Positions 60,319-64,000 of a stretch of 64,000 nt of DNA are shown here, piece by piece (the stretch's first letter is position 1; the number at the start of each line of letters is the position of its first letter). This DNA comes from Mangifera indica. Its lineage: Eukaryota; Streptophyta; Magnoliopsida; Sapindales; Anacardiaceae. Made by a program: the position numbers and the translations under genes. The stretch lies in NCBI RefSeq assembly GCF_011075055.1, contig NC_058156.1:3782001-3846000 (forward strand), given 5' to 3'. The notes beneath the pieces are model-generated. The model searched no databases. It saw only the letters and a program-made list of their open reading frames with translations, and was not told where the DNA came from.

Positions 60319-61029
60319 TTGAATTATGATTGTATGTTATGGTTTATCATTATATTTTATTTATATTATTTTTGTCATTTTATTAGTTGTTTTTGTTGCA
60401 TTGTGATTGATGTTTCCATAAATTTTTTGCATTGATTTGGTTAATGGTTGGATGTAGTGATATTGGAAGCAATTGAAGACTCGGTTGAATAAATATTGAT
60501 ATTAGAGTGTTTGATTTTGATATATTGATATGTTTTATTTGGCTACAGGTTGGGAAATATTAAATAAACAGGGGAAATGCTGCCAAAATTTTTTTTAGTA
60601 ATAACATGTGAAAATCAATTACTTCTGCAGGTTTATATACAATAATCTAACATAATTTCCTGTTGTAAATTGTGGGCAATTCCATGAAAATCTTCCATAT
60701 AGATAATTCCATGCTTGCCTAGAGACTGATACATAATAAAATTAGGGTAAAGAATAACATCACTAGCAACATTAAAAAACACAAACCTGCTCGACAATTG
60801 AGTTATCAGTCAATGCAATTCTTCGCTTGTTCAACTTACCATATCCCCTCTTATAAATCAATTCCCTACCACTCTTTATATTGGGGTATCTAAAATCTCA
60901 TAATATATTAAATAAAGTCAAACAGATTAGAGAAGAGGAGGAAAAAACTCAACAGTCAACAAACAGCTAATTATATTGTAAAAGCAGAAAAATAAATAAC
61001 GAAACACAGAAGAAGTAATCTATCTGAAT
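60319..61029. other. Spacer between the two convergent MULE genes
   Basis: AT-rich DNA holding the 3' untranslated parts of both genes. No further gene or distinct terminator signal is visible. Confidence 0.6.
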
Positions 61030-63686
61030 TTAGACCCCTCTTACAGACTCGACACCTGACAAAGGATTCATACAAACCAATCGAGTATGCCCTTTCTCAT
61101 GACACCGACTGCATTCAATTTGACACGTTTCTTCCCCTTGTGATGACCTTCTATTGTATTCCGAAGGTCGTCCAGAACATCGATGTTCCATCTGAGGTGG
61201 ATGGACTATACGTATTTCTTCTGATTGCACCCATTCTGATGGATCACCTAATGGTTCAACACTCTCTCTATATACTGTTTGCCAATATTCGGTTGAGTAA
61301 TACTTATTCACCCATGGATAACAATGCGAGAGGTTTTGGAATCTGGCAATTGCTGCAACGTATGTACATGCTATTTGTGATAGTTGAAATTTTCTATAGG
61401 TACACTCCTTTGTTGCAAGATCAACCACAACAACAGGTTTACTCGGACCATGTACTTCATATCGGTGAATAGTTATTGGCTTGACAATCATATTGGCTGA
61501 TTTTCGGATATGACCGACCACCTTCTCTTCAGCCCATGGAGTTAGGAAATGAGTACAAGCATCTGCATAATTAAATGAATACAGAAATGTTACTAATTTA
61601 TAAATTTAGAGAAGTATTAAATAGTAGAAAAATAATTATTCCAACCTGCCATTTTGCGGCGAGTATAAAACCATTTCTGTAAAGTTGAGCACAAAAATTC
61701 AAGAAGCATCATTATTGGTAACTTTCATGCTAAAACATTAAACGACTCAACAATATTTGTAGTCATGATATTATATTGAATGCCAGGAAAGTATGCGTGA
61801 GCCCAGCGTTGATAGTCAATACCTTCTAGATAAGCTACTACTGTTGGATTTTCAACTTTGATCATCTGTAAAGCCTCCTGAAAATCTTCTATTCGATATG
61901 CTTTCGCAGCTCTCCAAAATAATCCTTCTATATGTTTTGTTTGTTTATACCGACTTCGCATATTTCCCTTGATATGGTGGTTGCACCAACCATGATGTGC
62001 ATTCGAAAACACTTCTCTTACACAATAAATGATAGCATGGTGTCTATCTGAGATAATCGCTAAATTAGGGATATCTTCAATACACTTATGTAAAGCTAGA
62101 AGGAACGGGCTCCAAGTTATCGTTTCTTATTTTCCTCATATACCAAACGCTAATGGAAAAATTTGATTACTTTCATCTTTACCCACTGTAATAAAAAGTG
62201 TACCCCAATATTGACCTTTCAAGAATGCCCCATCAATACAGATAACAGGACAATAATAATCACGAAATGCCCTAATTGAGCATCTTAAAGCTATAAAGAA
62301 AAAATTAAATCGATTATCCCCATCAGTGTCTATTTGTGTAATTGTGCCAGGGTTTCGTTATTCAAGGTTATAACAGAATGTCGGTAATAGTCTAAATGAC
62401 TCATTTGGCGAACCTCTTATCTCATTCAAAGCTCAATTCTTAGCACGCCAAGCCTGCGCATAAGAGATATCAATTCGATATCTATCTGCTATATCTGTGA
62501 TGATATCTTTTGGCCTATATACACGGTCACCTGTAGTAAACAATATCTGTAATATTTTCCCCAATGCCCTTTTACCTGCTTATCTGTGATGAGGTCTAAT
62601 GACATCACGAGGACAAATATGTGTTCTAAACTTGTGTAACACAAAAATATCACTGTTGCTTAACTTCACCCCTCCTACTTTCCATTTGCACTGTCCATGC
62701 AAACATTTTATATCCCATCTCTTTTTATTAGAACTTGATACTTTGAATTGATAACCATTTTTCAATGCATCCCTACATATGGTGTCAATTAAAACTTGTT
62801 TAGAAGCAAATTGATCTTTGACTTTGAATCTGCCATCGAGTGGTGCAACTGCATGAATTTGACTTACATCATTTTCTACCTTTTTATATGACTCTAGAAC
62901 ACCAAAAAAAGGATTTGAACCATGTTGTATTGAACTTTCATGTACTAACCCTAATGGACCAATTCCTATGTTATCAACAACATCGTCACCTTCTTCAAAA
63001 CCATCAATATCATTGACACAATTATAATCAATACCACCGTCATCATGACCACGATATTCATCTTCTTTGCCAGAATGAAAATCATTTGTTGGTAAATTGC
63101 CCATTTGATAACATCCTTCAGATGGACCTCTTTCGTCATGTGCCCAATCCTAAGAAGGATTCCAACTAACACCAACCTCAATATCATTACGATCAAAGTT
63201 TATATTTATTCTACTTCTTTCTAATGTACTTTCTTGTTATGTATATATATTATATCTGGAGTCAATTTCAGTGGATGGGAAAGGGTTTTGCTGAACCATC
63301 TAGTGAATCTTTTGTTCTGTTTCTGGATGTTGTTGTTCATTGTTAGCTTCTACTTCTTCTACATGTTGTTGCTCAATTTGGTTTGCCACCACTTCAAGAA
63401 ATATAAAAGACTTTCTCTGTGACCTAGACAACTTCATCATCATCTGAATATCATAATCATCTTTTAATAAATATGGCAAATCACTAAATTCTGTTGGATT
63501 TGGCATATAAATTTTTATCTCAAAAGAACTTGTATCGATATTGAAACGAGAAAATACTACTACTACAAATCTTTCGTAATTGATTTTTCTACTTACTGAA
63601 ACTAATGATTGAACTCCACCAATATATTTTAAATCATTATTACCTTCTTTGTGCCATTGCCTGCCAAATCCAAGTATGAATATCAT
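61030..63686 (-). pseudogene. MuDR-type MULE transposase, two exons, nonsense-decayed
   Basis: Starts at ATG 63686 (MIFILGFGRQWHKEGNN); exon 1 runs to 61646, then an 83-bp intron (61645-61563, GT-AG), then exon 2 to 61030. Domains in order: an N-terminal ~110-residue region usual in plant MULEs, an acidic linker, the MuDR DNA-binding domain (KDQFASKQVLIDTICRDALK at about 62810), and the DDE core (Asp in VICIDGAFLKG at about 62235, Asp in AIISDRHH at about 62060, Glu in TNIVESFN at about 61740). The SWIM finger and a CCHC knuckle (CSRCHEKGHTRLVC near 61090) follow. Stops in one unbroken frame lie at 63300, 63237, 63150, 62580, 62433, 62358, 62136, 62127 and 61725. In the SWIM motif the second Cys and the His both read Tyr. 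Confidence 0.88.
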
Positions 63687-63924
63687 CTCTATCAATTGAA
63701 ACAAGTGAAATGAGGCAAAGATGAATTGAAGAAAGTGAAATAAAGAATAAAAGGTGAAACTGCGTTGACGGAGTAAATATATTCACCTACCTTCAAGCTA
63801 ACAATTCAATTCATTAATTACTCAAATCAAAATATTTTTTTAAAATATGCTTATGTAATGTAATTGATTAGAAATAATCAATTTTTTAAATATGTTCATT
63901 AATGATTAGAAATAATCATTTTCC

Positions 63925-64000
63925 CAGAGCCGTGCACCCCACGCATCACCTGTCCACTTGCGCACCCTAACACACTCTTCACGCACCCACACACCCTGCA
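63925..64000. repeat. CGCAC-rich repeat at the right edge
   Basis: Units like CACGCA, GCGCACCC and ACGCACCCACACACC mirror the GTGCG repeat at 58381-58456. It lies upstream of the transposase start and is cut by the window edge. Confidence 0.7.

Larger units (their letters stand above)
58102..64000. mobile_element. Autonomous-type MULE with transposase and Ulp1-like gene, right end outside the window
   Basis: The unit comprises a left subterminal region, a four-exon C48 protease-like gene on the plus strand, a 0.7-kb convergent spacer, and a two-exon MuDR transposase on the minus strand. GTGCG-rich DNA near the left end (58381-58456) is mirrored by CGCAC-rich DNA at the right edge (63925-64000), as expected for subterminal parts of inverted termini. 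The left terminus is put at GGGATATTAATTAAAATCG (58102) by appearance only; the right terminus and target duplication cannot be seen. MULEs carrying Ulp1-like genes are known in plants (Kaonashi-type in Arabidopsis, CUMULE in melon). Confidence 0.75.

Noticed and set aside
61140..61472. Plus-strand frame of 110 codons
   Set aside because: It is antisense to exon 2 of the transposase, which carries the recognisable SWIM and zinc-knuckle domains.
1..64000. tRNA, rRNA or microRNA genes
   Set aside because: No cloverleaf, ribosomal sequence or familiar plant microRNA was recognised by eye; a covariance-model search was not possible here.

Overview
The window is nuclear DNA of a flowering plant, most likely a eudicot. 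It is AT-rich and built mostly of decayed LTR retrotransposons and Mutator-like DNA transposons. It holds one convincing host gene, a LATERAL ORGAN BOUNDARIES DOMAIN (LBD) transcription factor. Introns, TATA-type LTR promoters and plant-only families (LBD, MuDR transposases with SWIM finger, Copia and Gypsy lineages) support this. The species cannot be named from the sequence alone.

Layout. 1-2509: minus-strand Gypsy element running off the left edge (frame-shifted gag, tRNA-Asp primer site, 5' LTR). 2560-6035: a Copia RT/RNase H scrap and the 3' end of a chromovirus with a ~2.1 kb LTR. 6050-25713: a knot of at least four Copia pieces of two types, here called A and S. It includes two A-leader/S-pol mosaics in opposite orientation and a palindrome of two ~1.7 kb A LTRs. 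25714-37630: two minus-strand copies of a third Copia family (B) in head-to-tail order, the second split by a solo chromovirus-type LTR with a perfect 5-bp target duplication. 37632-~38740: another LTR with a TATA box.

38750-58100 is gene-proximal and lower in retrotransposons. It carries three non-autonomous Mutator-like elements with 9-bp target duplications (39899-40783, 52386-53270, 55679-57316), a gag-less mini Gypsy element (42111-44645), and a Pack-MULE (45209-46657) holding an antisense NLR leucine-rich-repeat fragment and a second, unidentified gene fragment. The LBD gene (49753-50310, minus) has a 943-bp intron in its 5' leader.

58102-64000 is most of a large MULE, cut by the right edge. 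A four-exon Ulp1/C48 SUMO-protease-like gene (plus strand) converges on a two-exon MuDR transposase (minus strand). Both keep their catalytic residues and splice sites but carry in-frame stops. This architecture matches the Ulp1-carrying MULEs known from other plants (Kaonashi-type, CUMULE), so it is notable but not a new class. Most coordinates of decayed elements are approximate, because they were read by eye.
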